A stretch of 53,967 bases of DNA from Pantoea agglomerans NBRC 102470 (GTDB lineage Bacteria; Pseudomonadota; Gammaproteobacteria; Enterobacterales; Enterobacteriaceae). Position numbers and translations under genes: made by a program. The notes beneath the pieces are model-generated. The model was given only the letters and a program-made list of their open reading frames with translations. It did no database searches and was not told the DNA's origin. Shown here piece by piece: positions 36,788 through 49,808 of the stretch (position 1 is its first letter; every line of letters begins with the position of its first letter). Location of the stretch: contig NZ_BCZA01000014.1 of NCBI RefSeq assembly GCF_001598475.1, forward strand, positions 1-53,967. The letters are read 5' to 3'.

Positions 36788-37546
36788 ATGGCAGATGAAT
36801 CACAGCAGGAAACTACCCATTTTGGCTTTCAGACGGTCGCCAAAAGCGAAAAAGCTGACAAAGTCGCGGACGTGTTTCACTCCGTAGCGGCAAAATATGA
36901 CCTGATGAACGATTTGATGTCGTTTGGCGTCCATCGTATCTGGAAGCGTTTTACCATTGACAGCAGCGGCGTACGTCGCGGTCAGCGCGTGTTAGATCTG
37001 GCGGGGGGTACCGGCGATCTGACGGCTAAATTTTCTCGCCTGGTGGGCGAAACGGGTCAGGTGGTACTGGCCGATATCAACAGTTCCATGCTGAAGATGG
37101 GCCGCGAAAAGCTGCGCAATCAGGGCGTGGTCGGCAACGTGAGTTACGTACAGGCCAATGCCGAAGCCCTGCCTTTCCCCGATAACTATTTCGACTGCAT
37201 TACCATCTCTTTTGGCCTGCGTAACGTTACGGAAAAAGAGAAGGCGCTGGCCTCTATGTTCCGGGTACTCAAGCCGGGCGGACGCCTGCTGGTGCTGGAG
37301 TTCTCTAAACCCGTTCTGGATCCGCTGAGCAAAGCGTATGACGCCTACTCGTTCCACATTCTGCCGCGTATCGGACAGCTGGTGGCGCAGGATGCAGAGA
37401 GCTATCGCTATCTGGCCGAATCGATCCGCATGCATCCCGATCAGGAGACCCTGAAAGCGATGATGAACGATGTTGGTTTTGAAAATACCACTTACTCCAA
37501 TATGACCGGCGGCATTGTGGCGCTGCATCGTGGATTTAAGTTCTGA
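36788..37546 (+). CDS. ubiE: Ubiquinone/menaquinone C-methyltransferase UbiE
   Basis: UbiE performs the C-methylation common to ubiquinone and menaquinone synthesis, using S-adenosylmethionine. The 252 residues (251 in E. coli) have motif [13 protein letters not shown] near 67-78, LADINSSML near 92-100, the [17 protein letters not shown] segment and [16 protein letters not shown] near 157-172. The start [13 protein letters not shown] at 36788 matches E. coli; the 21 codons upstream (from GTG 36725) are not conserved. First gene of ubiE-ubiJ-ubiB. Confidence 0.97.
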   Translation: MADESQQETTHFGFQTVAKSEKADKVADVFHSVAAKYDLMNDLMSFGVHRIWKRFTIDSSGVRRGQRVLDLAGGTGDLTAKFSRLVGETGQVVLADINSSMLKMGREKLRNQGVVGNVSYVQANAEALPFPDNYFDCITISFGLRNVTEKEKALASMFRVLKPGGRLLVLEFSKPVLDPLSKAYDAYSFHILPRIGQLVAQDAESYRYLAESIRMHPDQETLKAMMNDVGFENTTYSNMTGGIVALHRGFKF

Positions 37547-37551
37547 GTGAG

Positions 37552-38163
37552 ATGGTAATGAACCTGACGCCCTTGATTACCGCGGGCCTGGAAACGGCGC
37601 TGAACCGTATTCTCTATCGCGATCGTGGCCTGAAACCGGCGCGGCAACGCCTGAATGGCAAAGTGCTGACGCTGCGCCTGAATGAGTTCTCTCATCCGCT
37701 GGTGCTGGTCTTCAGTGAACAGCAGGTCGATGTGTTGGCTGACTGGCAGGATCGCAGTGACTGCACGGTGATCACCTCGCTGAAAACCCTGCCGAAGCTG
37801 CGCGATCGCCAGCAGCTGACGCCGCTGATCCGTAGCGGTGAACTGCAGGTTGAAGGTGACCTGCAGGTGGTGCAGCAGTTCTCTGCGCTGATGGATCTGG
37901 CTGAGCTGGATCCGGCAGAATATCTGGCTCCCTGGGTCGGCGATATCGCCGCACAGGGGATCAGCCAGCGCTCACAACAGGCATTACGCTTTTTCAAAGG
38001 TGAAGTGCAGCGTCGCCAGGATTATCTCGGACAGGCCATAACCGAAGAGTGGCGTGTTGCGCCTGGCTCGCTGGAATTAGCCTGGTTTTCTGAGGAGGTC
38101 GACGCGATGGAACGTTCGCTTGAGGCGCTTGATGCGCGTCTGGCGCAGCTGGAGGCAAAATGA
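37552..38163 (+). CDS. ubiJ: UbiJ, ubiquinone biosynthesis accessory factor
   Basis: UbiJ is a lipid-binding SCP2-like protein of the cytosolic Ubi complex, needed for aerobic ubiquinone synthesis. The 203 residues (201 in E. coli) comprise the SCP2 domain (about 15-115, with [31 protein letters not shown]) and a C-terminal helix ending in a coiled coil. ATG 37558 two codons in is an alternative start. The stop overlaps ubiB by four bases. In E. coli the 3' half of ubiJ also contains the sRNA EsrE; I could not verify it here. Confidence 0.93.
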   Translation: MVMNLTPLITAGLETALNRILYRDRGLKPARQRLNGKVLTLRLNEFSHPLVLVFSEQQVDVLADWQDRSDCTVITSLKTLPKLRDRQQLTPLIRSGELQVEGDLQVVQQFSALMDLAELDPAEYLAPWVGDIAAQGISQRSQQALRFFKGEVQRRQDYLGQAITEEWRVAPGSLELAWFSEEVDAMERSLEALDARLAQLEAK

Positions 38164-39797
38164 GTTTTGGAGAGATCCGCCGCTTATATCTGATCATGAA
38201 GGTGTTTCTGACCTATGGCCTTGATGAACTGATTCCTCAGACACGCCTCACTTTCCTGTTTCGCCTGTGGCGTCGCTCTGTTTTCTGGATCCCTAATCTG
38301 CATCAGCATGAACCGATCGGCGCACGTATGCGCATGGCGATGGAGCAGCTGGGTCCGGTCTGGATCAAGTTTGGCCAGATGCTGTCGACCCGTCGTGATC
38401 TCTTCCCGCCGCTGATTGCCGATCAACTGGCGATCCTGCAGGACCGTGTTGCGCCGTTCGATGGCGTCAAAGCCAAAGCGCAGATTGAAGCCTCAATGGG
38501 CGCGCCGATTGAAACCTGGTTTGATGATTTTGATATCAAGCCACTGGCTTCGGCATCCATTGCGCAGGTGCACACCGCCACGCTGAAATCAACTGGCAAG
38601 AAAGTGGTGATCAAAGTGATTCGCCCCGATATTTTGCCGGTGATTCGGGCGGACATGAAGCTGATCTATCGCCTGGCCCGCTGGGTCCCGCGCCTGTTGC
38701 CGGATGGCCGTCGTCTGCGTCCGGTTGAAGTGGTGCGCGATTATGAGAAAACCCTGCTTGATGAGCTGAATCTGTTACGTGAAGCGGCCAACGCCATTCA
38801 GCTGCGCCGGAATTTTGAAGATAGCCGCATGCTCTATGTGCCGGAAGTCTATTCCGACTACTGCAGCGAAACCATGATGGTGATGGAGCGCATCTACGGC
38901 ATTCCGATTTCAGACGTTGCCACGCTGGAGCGTCATGGCGTTAATATGAAGCTGCTGGCAGAACGTGGCGTGCAGGTCTTCTTCACCCAGGTCTTCCGCG
39001 ACAGCTTCTTCCATGCGGATATGCATCCTGGCAATATTTTTGTCAGCTATGAACATCCGGAAGATCCACAATATATCGGCATCGATTGCGGTATCGTGGG
39101 TTCACTGAACAAAGAAGATAAGCGCTATCTGGCTGAAAACTTTATCGCCTTCTTCAACCGTGACTACCGTAAGGTCGCGGAGTTGCACGTTGACTCAGGC
39201 TGGGTGCCGCCCGATACCAACGTAGAGGATTTCGAGTTTGCGATTCGTACGGTCTGCGAGCCGATTTTTGAAAAACCGCTGGCTGAAATCTCCTTCGGGC
39301 ATGTGCTGCTGAACCTGTTCAACACCGCACGCCGCTTTAATATGGAAGTGCAGCCGCAGCTGGTCCTGCTGCAAAAAACGCTGCTCTATGTTGAAGGCAT
39401 CGGCCGTCAGCTCTATCCGCAGCTCGACCTGTGGAAGACAGCCAAGCCCTTCCTGGAAGAGTGGATCAAAGATCAGGTGGGATTACCGGCTATTATCCGT
39501 GCGGTAAAAGAGAAAGCGCCATTCTGGGCTGAGAAGCTCCCTGAGCTGCCGGAGCTGTTTTACGACAGCATGCGCCAGCACAAACTTTTGCGGCACAGCG
39601 TCGATAAATTAGTTGGCGATATGAATGCGCAGCGCGTCCGGCACCATCAGGCGCGTTACCTGTTCGGCGTCGGTGCAACGTTGCTGTTAAGCGGAACGGC
39701 TGTGCTGCTCACCCGACCGGATTGGGACTTTTTCCCGGCGGTGTTGATGGCAGCAGGAATTGTCTCCTGGTTAATCGGCTGGCGTAAGACAAACTGA
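38160..39797 (+). CDS. ubiB: UbiB, atypical kinase of ubiquinone synthesis
   Basis: UbiB belongs to the ABC1/ADCK/UbiB family and has ATPase activity that supports ubiquinone synthesis, probably by extracting hydrophobic precursors from the membrane. The 545 residues (546 in E. coli) show the KxGQ motif in [13 protein letters not shown] (near 63-75), the alanine-rich loop [13 protein letters not shown] near 130, KVVIKVIRP with the ATP-binding Lys, [13 protein letters not shown] near 285-297, and IGIDCGIVG with the metal Asp. Two C-terminal membrane helices lie at about 500-540. Confidence 0.96.
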   Translation: MSFGEIRRLYLIMKVFLTYGLDELIPQTRLTFLFRLWRRSVFWIPNLHQHEPIGARMRMAMEQLGPVWIKFGQMLSTRRDLFPPLIADQLAILQDRVAPFDGVKAKAQIEASMGAPIETWFDDFDIKPLASASIAQVHTATLKSTGKKVVIKVIRPDILPVIRADMKLIYRLARWVPRLLPDGRRLRPVEVVRDYEKTLLDELNLLREAANAIQLRRNFEDSRMLYVPEVYSDYCSETMMVMERIYGIPISDVATLERHGVNMKLLAERGVQVFFTQVFRDSFFHADMHPGNIFVSYEHPEDPQYIGIDCGIVGSLNKEDKRYLAENFIAFFNRDYRKVAELHVDSGWVPPDTNVEDFEFAIRTVCEPIFEKPLAEISFGHVLLNLFNTARRFNMEVQPQLVLLQKTLLYVEGIGRQLYPQLDLWKTAKPFLEEWIKDQVGLPAIIRAVKEKAPFWAEKLPELPELFYDSMRQHKLLRHSVDKLVGDMNAQRVRHHQARYLFGVGATLLLSGTAVLLTRPDWDFFPAVLMAAGIVSWLIGWRKTN

Positions 39798-39818
39798 TTG
39801 TCACGTCCGTCTAAAAAA

Positions 39819-39874
39819 AGGTAATGTCGCTGGCTCAGGCCCGGTTGAAAAGGGCACTCTGTGGTGCATTACCT
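39819..39874. repeat. Stem-loop in the ubiB-tatA gap
   Basis: AGGTAATG (39819-39826) and CATTACCT (39867-39874) form a perfect 8-bp inverted repeat across 40 nt, with an inner GCCC/GGGC pair. It sits 32 bp before tatA. It may be a transcript-processing or attenuation structure; no T-run follows directly. Confidence 0.35.
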
Positions 39875-39906
39875 CATCGTTTTCACAGAATATTAGAGGC
39901 TATCTC

Positions 39907-40161
39907 ATGGGCGGTATCAGTATCTGGCAATTGTTAATCATTGCCGTGATTGTTGTACTTCTGTTCGGTACCAACAAATTACGTAATCTGGGTTCAGATT
40001 TGGGTTCTTCGATTCGTGGCTTCAAAAAAGCCATGGGTGACGAGGACGACAAAAAGGATCAACCGAAAGAGCAGGACGCTGACTTCGCTGCCAAAACGCT
40101 GGCGGACAAACAGCAAACTTCGGCTAACAAAGAAGAAGCCAAGAACGACAAGCAGGTGTAA
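39907..40161 (+). CDS. tatA: TatA, twin-arginine translocase channel subunit
   Basis: TatA oligomerises to permit export of folded proteins carrying RR signal peptides. The 84 residues (89 in E. coli) have the N-terminal membrane helix ([19 protein letters not shown], 4-22), the hinge and amphipathic helix ([21 protein letters not shown]) and a charged tail with the conserved DADFAAKT. It starts the tatABCD operon, three bases before tatB. Confidence 0.97.
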   Translation: MGGISIWQLLIIAVIVVLLFGTNKLRNLGSDLGSSIRGFKKAMGDEDDKKDQPKEQDADFAAKTLADKQQTSANKEEAKNDKQV

Positions 40162-40164
40162 ACC

Positions 40165-40830
40165 GTGTTTGATATTGGTTTTAGTGAACTGGTATTGGTG
40201 TTCGTGATCGGGCTGATTGTACTCGGCCCGCAACGTTTACCGGTTGCGGTGAAAACCGTGGTCGGCTGGATCAGGGCGATTCGTTCGCTGGCAGCCAATG
40301 TACAACATGAACTGGCGCAGGAGCTCAAGCTGCAGGAGTTGCAGGAGAGCCTGAAAAAGGTGGAAGAAGCGGGCCGTGGCACGCTCTCACCTGAGCTGAA
40401 AGAGTCGATGGAAGAGCTGCGTAAAACTGCGGATTCAATGAAACGCTCGGTCAGTCAGAGCATCGACATTGAAAAAGAGGAAGACGAGGCAAACACCATC
40501 CATTCGGCTCAGCACAGGCCCGCGCCTGCTCCGGCTGAGCCTTCGGCGACACCGGCTACAGCAGAACATCAGGCCAGTGCCCCGGCACAGACACCGTCTG
40601 CGGTTTCAGACTCAGGCCCGGCGGTGCAGCCCTCTGCCGCACCTTCTGCCGTCGCCAATGCTCCTGCACCGGCTTCTTCAGCGGTTTCATCAGGTCCGGC
40701 GGTGCAGTCCTCTGCCGCACCAACCGCTGTGGCCAGCGCACCGGCACAGGCGCCCGCTGGCGACGTTGCCAGGCCGGCAGATCCTGCGCGTCATTCCGCT
40801 ACCCCCTCTTCTGCAAGTGATGAACGATAA
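40165..40830 (+). CDS. tatB: TatB, twin-arginine translocase receptor subunit
   Basis: TatB works with TatC to recognise twin-arginine signal peptides. The N-terminal membrane helix ([20 protein letters not shown]), the [21 protein letters not shown] amphipathic region and a helical segment to about residue 110 are typical. At 221 residues it is about 50 longer than E. coli TatB (171). The surplus is a Pro/Ala/Ser-rich tail with two consecutive copies (residues about 146-198) of a 26-27-residue unit beginning AVS and containing GPAVQ. The tail is probably disordered; the N-terminal half suffices in E. coli. Confidence 0.96.
   Translation: MFDIGFSELVLVFVIGLIVLGPQRLPVAVKTVVGWIRAIRSLAANVQHELAQELKLQELQESLKKVEEAGRGTLSPELKESMEELRKTADSMKRSVSQSIDIEKEEDEANTIHSAQHRPAPAPAEPSATPATAEHQASAPAQTPSAVSDSGPAVQPSAAPSAVANAPAPASSAVSSGPAVQSSAAPTAVASAPAQAPAGDVARPADPARHSATPSSASDER
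40600..40758 (+). repeat. Tandem in-frame repeat inside tatB
   Basis: An 81-bp unit (40600-40680) is followed directly by a diverged copy of about 78 bp (40681-40758), both opening GCGGTTTCA and sharing CGGCGGTGCAG and TCTGCCGCACC. The second copy lacks one codon. The repeat keeps the frame and lengthens the tail of TatB. Confidence 0.65.
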
Positions 40831-41588
40831 TGGCCGTTGAAGATACCCAACCGCTCATCAGTCATCTGATTGAGCTGCGTAAGCGACTACTGAACTGCAT
40901 CATCGCCGTATTAGGGATTTTCCTGGTGCTGGTTTATTTCGCCAACGACATCTACCAGCTGGTCGCGGCACCGCTAATCAGCCAGATGCCGGTGGGCTCC
41001 AGCATGATCGCGACCGATGTGGCCTCACCGTTTTTCACCCCGATTAAGCTGACCATTATTGTGTCGGTGTTTCTTGCGGTGCCGGTGATCCTCTATCAGG
41101 TCTGGGCATTTGTCGCCCCGGCGCTTTACCGTCATGAGCGCAGGCTGGTTATGCCGCTGCTGTTTTCCAGCACCTTCCTGTTCTACTTCGGCGTGGCCTT
41201 TGCCTATTTCGTGGTCTTCCCGCTGGCATTTGGTTTTTTCACCAAGACAGCGCCGATCGGCGTGACTGTAGCAACGGATATCTCCAAATACCTCGATTTT
41301 GTCATGACGCTGTTTATGGCATTTGGCGTGGCGTTTGAAGTGCCGGTGGCGATTGTGTTGCTGTGCTGGACCGGTATCACCAGCCCGGAAGAGTTGAAGA
41401 AGAAACGTCCCTATATTCTGGTGGGCGCCTTCGTGGTCGGGATGTTGCTCACACCGCCGGATGTTTTTTCCCAAACTTTGCTCGCTATTCCGATGTACTG
41501 CCTGTTTGAAGTCGGCGTATTCTTTTCCCGTTACTATGTGGGTAAAGGCCGCCGGTTACAGGATGAAGAAGAGAATACCGACTCCTGA
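40830..41588 (+). CDS. tatC: TatC, twin-arginine translocase core subunit
   Basis: TatC is the six-helix membrane receptor for twin-arginine signal peptides. The 252 residues (258 in E. coli) include the conserved cytosolic start [12 protein letters not shown] (9-20), the periplasmic PLISQMP loop, the [13 protein letters not shown] segment with its conserved Pro and Glu, and [12 protein letters not shown] near 125. The ATG overlaps the tatB stop (TAATG), so translation is coupled. Confidence 0.97.
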   Translation: MAVEDTQPLISHLIELRKRLLNCIIAVLGIFLVLVYFANDIYQLVAAPLISQMPVGSSMIATDVASPFFTPIKLTIIVSVFLAVPVILYQVWAFVAPALYRHERRLVMPLLFSSTFLFYFGVAFAYFVVFPLAFGFFTKTAPIGVTVATDISKYLDFVMTLFMAFGVAFEVPVAIVLLCWTGITSPEELKKKRPYILVGAFVVGMLLTPPDVFSQTLLAIPMYCLFEVGVFFSRYYVGKGRRLQDEEENTDS

Positions 41589-41629
41589 TGCGGACAGCTT
41601 TACCCGCACTGGCGGGAAGCGATCAATCC

Positions 41630-41653
41630 AAACCGCCCTGATGGGCGGTTTTT
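41630..41653 (+). terminator. Terminator between tatC and tatD
   Basis: AAACCGCCC (41630-41638) pairs with GGGCGGTTT (41643-41651) around TGAT, continuing into TTTGTTT. It probably reduces read-through into tatD, which is expressed independently of tatABC function. Confidence 0.8.
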
Positions 41654-41676
41654 GTTTATAAACTGTGGGAAAAATT

Positions 41677-42459
41677 ATGTTTGATATCGGTGTAAACCTG
41701 ACCAGCACGCAATTCGCCTCCGACCGGCAAAAGGTGGTTAAACGCGCGCGTGATGCGGGCGTCACCGGCATGCTTATTACCGGCACTAACGCGCTGGAGA
41801 GCCAGCAGGCTCAGCGACTGGCTGAAGATCAAGCGGGCTTCTGTTGGTCTACCGCGGGCGTCCATCCTCATCATGCCAGCGAATGGTCAACGGAAATTGC
41901 CAGCACCCTGCGTCGCCTGGCTGAAAAACCGGAAGTGGTTGCCATCGGTGAATGCGGACTCGATTTCAATCGCAATCTGTCGGCTCATGAGCAGCAGGAG
42001 TATGCGTTTGATGCGCAGCTGGCTCTGGCGGCGGAACTCAATATGCCGGTCTTTCTGCACTGCCGCGAAGCCCATGCGCGTTTCGCCGCAGTACTGGCGC
42101 CCTGGCTGCCAAAATTGCCTGGCGCGGTGATCCACTGCTTTACCGGCACGCGTGATGAACTGGAAGCCTGTCTGGGCATGGGATTATCGGTAGGGATTAC
42201 GGGCTGGGTATGCGATGAGCGCCGTGGTCTGGAGTTGCGCGAGCTGCTGCCACTGATTCCGGCCGATCGCCTGCTGCTGGAAACGGATGCCCCATATCTG
42301 CTGCCGCGCGACATGCGTCCACGCCCGACTTCGCGCCGTAATGAACCCTGCTTTTTACCGCATATTGTGCACCAGGTGGCGACATGGCGTGGTGAGAGTG
42401 CTGAGGAACTGGCGACCCGCATCGACCATAATGCGCGGACGTTATTCAGACTGGCTTAA
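41677..42459 (+). CDS. tatD: TatD, metal-dependent 3'-5' DNase
   Basis: TatD is a TIM-barrel nuclease of the amidohydrolase type with 3'-5' exonuclease activity, involved in repair of oxidative damage; it is not needed for Tat export. The 260 residues equal E. coli. Metal ligands appear in [18 protein letters not shown] (Glu), [20 protein letters not shown] and [12 protein letters not shown]. The start is ATG 41677 ([10 protein letters not shown]), with GGGA upstream; a GTG four codons earlier is the alternative. Its stop overlaps the convergent rfaH stop by four bases. Confidence 0.95.
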   Translation: MFDIGVNLTSTQFASDRQKVVKRARDAGVTGMLITGTNALESQQAQRLAEDQAGFCWSTAGVHPHHASEWSTEIASTLRRLAEKPEVVAIGECGLDFNRNLSAHEQQEYAFDAQLALAAELNMPVFLHCREAHARFAAVLAPWLPKLPGAVIHCFTGTRDELEACLGMGLSVGITGWVCDERRGLELRELLPLIPADRLLLETDAPYLLPRDMRPRPTSRRNEPCFLPHIVHQVATWRGESAEELATRIDHNARTLFRLA

Positions 42460-42944
42460 ATCTTGCGAAACTGCTTGTTGTCGACGCTGCGCATTACCTG
42501 CTTGTTCAGCAAATTAAGCAACAGAATTGAGCGCGTTTCACCATCCGGCTCGGCAAAGATAGCGCGCAGCCCTTCAAACGTCCCGTCGGTGATGACCACT
42601 TCATCACCGCTTTGCGGCGTTTCAGGGTCAAGCAGGATTTGCGGGACGTCTGTTTCCAGCGCTTCAATCACGGCTGAAGGCACTGTCGCGGGCGTCGTGC
42701 CAAAGCGCACGAAGTGGCTGACGCCACGGGTGCTGCTGATCGTCGTGGTGTGAATGGCTTCCGGATCAAACTCGATAAACAGATAATTCGGGAACAGTGG
42801 CTCACTCACGGTGGTGCGTTTACCGCGCACGATCTTTTCCAGAGCGATCATCGGGCTGAGGCAATGCACTTCCTGCCGCTCCAGATGCTCCTTCGCGCGC
42901 AGTAGCTGTCCACGTTTGCAATAGAGTAAGTACCAGGATTCCAT
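42456..42944 (-). CDS. rfaH: RfaH, operon-specific transcription antiterminator
   Basis: RfaH is a NusG paralog recruited at ops sites to carry RNA polymerase through long operons for lipopolysaccharide, capsule and conjugation, and to recruit ribosomes. The 162 residues equal E. coli. The NGN domain ([44 protein letters not shown]) contacts DNA and polymerase; the C-terminal KOW domain ([30 protein letters not shown]) can switch fold. The start ATG 42944 has GGAG upstream; four further codons upstream are not conserved. Convergent with tatD. Confidence 0.97.
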   Translation of the reverse strand: MESWYLLYCKRGQLLRAKEHLERQEVHCLSPMIALEKIVRGKRTTVSEPLFPNYLFIEFDPEAIHTTTISSTRGVSHFVRFGTTPATVPSAVIEALETDVPQILLDPETPQSGDEVVITDGTFEGLRAIFAEPDGETRSILLLNLLNKQVMRSVDNKQFRKI

Positions 42945-43150
42945 AACTGCTCCCATTGAATGGACGCTAAGAATAGCAAACCTGTTGCCAGAGTTATAGC
43001 GCAGGGGCAGGGTAAAGCGTCCCGCAAAGAAAATAAACTGAGACTTTTCTTAAGATGCCCGATGGCAGCAGAAAAGGTGACTGAAAATTGACGTCTGCTA
43101 TTGCTCTGTATCAGACTCAATGACCATCACATCTGCAAAAGGATCCTCTG

Positions 43151-43876
43151 ATGGAACTCTTTCTGTTGAGCAACGGCAAGCTGGCGGACGATGCTCCGCT
43201 GCTGGGCTATGCGCAGCCGCAGCTGCACGCCATGATCGCCCGACGCGCTATCCGCTCGGCGGTACTGATCCCCTTCGCGATTATTCGTGGCGATCAGCAG
43301 CAACGCGCCGCCGAACTCAGTGCCTCTTTGGGCATTCAGGTTGAGCGGGTTCAGGCACTCGCCTCACCGGCTGAAGTGATTGCGCAGGCAGAGCTGATTT
43401 TAGTCAGCGGCGGCAACACCTGGTTCCTGAATCAGATGCTACATGAGCAGGGTCTGATCGGGGCGATTCAGCGCGCGGTGCGGGAGCGGCAGGTACCTTA
43501 TGTCGGCTGGAGCGCAGGCTGCAACGTGGCGACGCCCTCAATCCGTACCACGAACGATATGCCGGTGCGCAGCAGCGTGGTGCTGCCTGCGCTGGGACTC
43601 TTTCCGGTGCAGATTAATCCCCACTATCTGGATGCCAGCGTCAGCGGTCATATGGGCGAAACCCGTGACGAACGGCTGGCAGAGTTCTGTGCAGTTAATC
43701 CGACCGAGTCGGTGATTGCACTGCGTGAAGGCAGTTTTCTGCACGTTCACGACAATCAGCTGCGCTATCACAGTGTGCGAAACGAAGATTTTAAACTGTT
43801 TCGCCACGGCGAGCCGATTCAGGGGTATCACGATGCCCGCGCGTTACAACCGCTGGTTCCCTTTCAGTGCGTATGA
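43151..43876 (+). CDS. pepE: Alpha-aspartyl dipeptidase (peptidase E)
   Basis: PepE is a serine peptidase of family S51 that hydrolyses dipeptides with N-terminal aspartate. The 241 residues (229 in Salmonella and E. coli) show the nucleophile Ser121 in VGWSAGCNVATPSI, VSGGNTWFLNQML near 86-98 and INPHYLDASVSGHMGETRDERLAEF near 155-179 with the catalytic His. It has a good AGGA site. In E. coli pepE is elsewhere; here it sits between rfaH and ubiD, co-directional with ubiD, 80 bp before it. Confidence 0.9.
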   Translation: MELFLLSNGKLADDAPLLGYAQPQLHAMIARRAIRSAVLIPFAIIRGDQQQRAAELSASLGIQVERVQALASPAEVIAQAELILVSGGNTWFLNQMLHEQGLIGAIQRAVRERQVPYVGWSAGCNVATPSIRTTNDMPVRSSVVLPALGLFPVQINPHYLDASVSGHMGETRDERLAEFCAVNPTESVIALREGSFLHVHDNQLRYHSVRNEDFKLFRHGEPIQGYHDARALQPLVPFQCV

Positions 43877-43956
43877 CGCTGCCATATAAACCTCAGCATA
43901 ACCGCTTAATCAGACCTATAATGGCCGATTCACTCTGGCCGGAAAGCTAAAGCCGC

Positions 43957-45441
43957 ATGAAATATCACGATTTAAGAGACTTTCTCGCGCTGCTCGAACA
44001 GCGCGGTGAGCTAAAGCGCATTACCCAGTCGATCGATCCTGAACTGGAAATGACCGAAATCGCCGACCGCACTCTGCGTGCCGGTGGCCCGGCTCTGCTG
44101 TTTGAAAACCCGAAAGGGTACGACATGCCGGTGCTGTGCAATCTGTTCGGCACACCAAAGCGTGTGGCAATGGGCATGGGCCAGGAAGAGGTCAGCGCAC
44201 TGCGTGAAGTGGGTAAGCTGCTGGCCTTCCTGAAAGAGCCGGAGCCGCCAAAAGGCTTCCGCGATCTGTTCGATAAGATGCCGCAGTTTAAGCAGGTCCT
44301 GAACATGCCGACCAAACGCCTGCGCAATGCACCCTGTCAGGAAGAGGTTTTCAGCGGCGATGAAGTCGATCTGACGCGGATTCCGGTGATGAAGTGCTGG
44401 CCGGGCGATGCGGCACCGCTGATTACCTGGGGGCTGACCGTAACGCGCGGTCCGCACAAAGAGCGGCAGAATCTCGGTATCTACCGGCAGCAGGTGATCG
44501 GCAAAAATCGGCTGATCATGCGCTGGCTGTCGCACCGTGGCGGTGCGCTCGATTATCTGGAGTGGACGAAAGTGCATCCGGGTGAGCGTTTTCCGGTCTC
44601 GGTGGCGCTGGGTGCCGATCCTGCCACTATCCTTGGGGCCGTAACGCCGGTGCCTGATACGCTGTCAGAATATGCGTTTGCCGGTTTACTGCGCGGCAAT
44701 AAAACCGAAGTAGTGAAATGCCTCTCGAACGATCTCGAAGTTCCCGCCAGCGCGGAAATCGTGCTGGAAGGGTATATCGAAGCGGGCGATATGGCGCCGG
44801 AAGGACCTTACGGCGACCACACCGGCTACTACAATGAAGTAGATAGCTTCCCGGTGTTTACCGTTACGCATATTACGCAGCGCCATAAGCCTATCTATCA
44901 CTCCACCTATACCGGCCGTCCGCCAGATGAACCTGCGGTGCTGGGTGTGGCGCTGAATGAAGTGCTGGTGCCGATTCTGGTGAAGCAGTTCCCGGAGATC
45001 GTGGACTTCTATCTGCCGCCAGAAGGATGTTCATACCGGCTGGCGGTCGTGACGATTAAAAAGCAGTACGCGGGGCATGCCAAACGTGTCATGTTTGGCG
45101 TCTGGTCGTTTCTGCGGCAGTTCATGTACACCAAATTTGTTATTGTGTGTGACGATGACGTTAATGCGCGTGACTGGAACGACGTGATCTGGGCGATCAC
45201 CACGCGTATGGATCCGGCCCGCGATACGGTATTAGTGGAAAATACCCCAATCGATTATCTCGATTTCGCTTCGCCCGTTTCCGGGCTGGGATCGAAGATG
45301 GGGATGGATGCGACCAATAAGTGGCCAGGTGAAACGCAGCGCGAATGGGGTACACCTATCGTCAAAGATCCCGCGGTCACCGCGCGCATTGATGCTATCT
45401 GGGATGAGCTAGGTATTTTTGATCAGCCGCCACAGCGTTGA
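43957..45441 (+). CDS. ubiD: 3-octaprenyl-4-hydroxybenzoate decarboxylase
   Basis: UbiD decarboxylates the prenylated hydroxybenzoate ring in ubiquinone synthesis with prenylated FMN made by UbiX. The 494 residues (497 in E. coli) show [28 protein letters not shown] near 171-198 (prFMN and metal), [21 protein letters not shown] near 281-301 with the catalytic Glu, and [17 protein letters not shown]. Its stop lies 41 bp before the fre start, as in E. coli. Confidence 0.97.
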   Translation: MKYHDLRDFLALLEQRGELKRITQSIDPELEMTEIADRTLRAGGPALLFENPKGYDMPVLCNLFGTPKRVAMGMGQEEVSALREVGKLLAFLKEPEPPKGFRDLFDKMPQFKQVLNMPTKRLRNAPCQEEVFSGDEVDLTRIPVMKCWPGDAAPLITWGLTVTRGPHKERQNLGIYRQQVIGKNRLIMRWLSHRGGALDYLEWTKVHPGERFPVSVALGADPATILGAVTPVPDTLSEYAFAGLLRGNKTEVVKCLSNDLEVPASAEIVLEGYIEAGDMAPEGPYGDHTGYYNEVDSFPVFTVTHITQRHKPIYHSTYTGRPPDEPAVLGVALNEVLVPILVKQFPEIVDFYLPPEGCSYRLAVVTIKKQYAGHAKRVMFGVWSFLRQFMYTKFVIVCDDDVNARDWNDVIWAITTRMDPARDTVLVENTPIDYLDFASPVSGLGSKMGMDATNKWPGETQREWGTPIVKDPAVTARIDAIWDELGIFDQPPQR

Positions 45442-45482
45442 TGGCGAGCACAACCATAAAGACGACCCGACAGAGGGAACGC

Positions 45483-46184
45483 ATGACAACGTTAAGCTGT
45501 AAAGTAACTTCGGTTGAGGCGATTACCGACACGGTCTATCGCGTTCGCCTGATCCCTGAAGCGGAATTCAGTTTTCGCGCGGGACAGTATCTGATGGTAG
45601 TGATGGACGAGCGTGACAAGCGTCCGTTCTCACTGGCCTCAACGCCGATGGAAAAAGATATCATTGAGCTGCATATCGGCGCGTCCGATCTGAACCTCTA
45701 TGCCATGGCCGTCATGGATCGCATCCGTAACGATCGCCAGATTACGGTTGATATGCCGCACGGCGATGCCTGGCTGCGTGAAGAGAGCAGCAAGCCGCTG
45801 ATCCTGATTGCAGGCGGCACCGGTTTCTCCTATGCTCGTTCGATTCTGCTCACTGCACTGGCGGAACAGCCAGAGCGCGATATCGCCATTTACTGGGGCG
45901 GACGTGAGCTCAAGCATTTGTACGATCTGGAAGAGCTGGATGCGCTGGCGGTGAAGCACCCGAACCTGAAGGTGATTCCGGTTGTCGAGCAACCTGAAGC
46001 GGGCTGGCAGGGCCGTTCAGGCACGGTACTGACGGCAGTAATGCAGGATTTCAGTACGCTGAGCGAGCATGAGATCTACATCGCCGGACGTTTTGAGATG
46101 GCGAAGATTGCCCGCGATCGTTTCTGTGCCGAGCGTGGCGCGGTGGAGTCACAGATGTACGGCGATGCGTTTGCCTTTATCTGA
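45483..46184 (+). CDS. fre: NAD(P)H-flavin reductase
   Basis: Fre supplies reduced flavins for ribonucleotide reductase activation, ferric iron release and other uses; it binds flavin only loosely. The 233 residues equal E. coli. RPFSLAST near 46-53 is the flavin site, [17 protein letters not shown] near 109-125 the nucleotide-binding loop, and the C-terminus GDAFAFI is conserved. The start [20 protein letters not shown] at 45483 has GAGGGAA upstream; the frame open to 45438 overlaps ubiD and is not used. Confidence 0.96.
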   Translation: MTTLSCKVTSVEAITDTVYRVRLIPEAEFSFRAGQYLMVVMDERDKRPFSLASTPMEKDIIELHIGASDLNLYAMAVMDRIRNDRQITVDMPHGDAWLREESSKPLILIAGGTGFSYARSILLTALAEQPERDIAIYWGGRELKHLYDLEELDALAVKHPNLKVIPVVEQPEAGWQGRSGTVLTAVMQDFSTLSEHEIYIAGRFEMAKIARDRFCAERGAVESQMYGDAFAFI

Positions 46185-46211
46185 TGCGCTGAAGCAGCCT
46201 GTAGCAGACAG

Positions 46212-46237
46212 AAAAAACCCGCCGGTTTACGGCGGGT
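46212..46237. terminator. Terminator between fre and fadA
   Basis: ACCCGCCG/CGGCGGGT around GTTTA. On the minus strand it is followed by TTTTTT, so it ends the fadBA transcript; the plus strand has a weaker T content for fre. Confidence 0.85.
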
Positions 46238-46264
46238 AAATCTGACAAAGTAAGACTCAACGTA

Positions 46265-49622
<3,358 letters not shown>

Positions 49623-49649
49623 GTGCGTCTCCTGAAACCGCGAAAGGTG

Positions 49650-49666
49650 ATCTGGTCATACCAGAT
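49650..49666 (-). promoter_or_regulatory. FadR operator of fadBA
   Basis: ATCTGGTCATACCAGAT is a 17-bp palindrome nearly identical to the FadR site of E. coli fadBA (ATCTGGTACGACCAGAT). It lies 28 bp before the fadB start, so FadR would repress the operon unless long-chain acyl-CoA is present. Confidence 0.88.
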
Positions 49667-49808
49667 GATCGTGAGTGTGGGAGCGATGTTAATTTTTTGC
49701 AAACTGGTCTTTGCTTATTTGCTAACAAGATCACAGCTGCGCCGACTTCGGCATCTGCGCAAGGGGTATGCTAAACTGCGGCCATTTCGCGACACTGGAG
49801 AGACGTCC

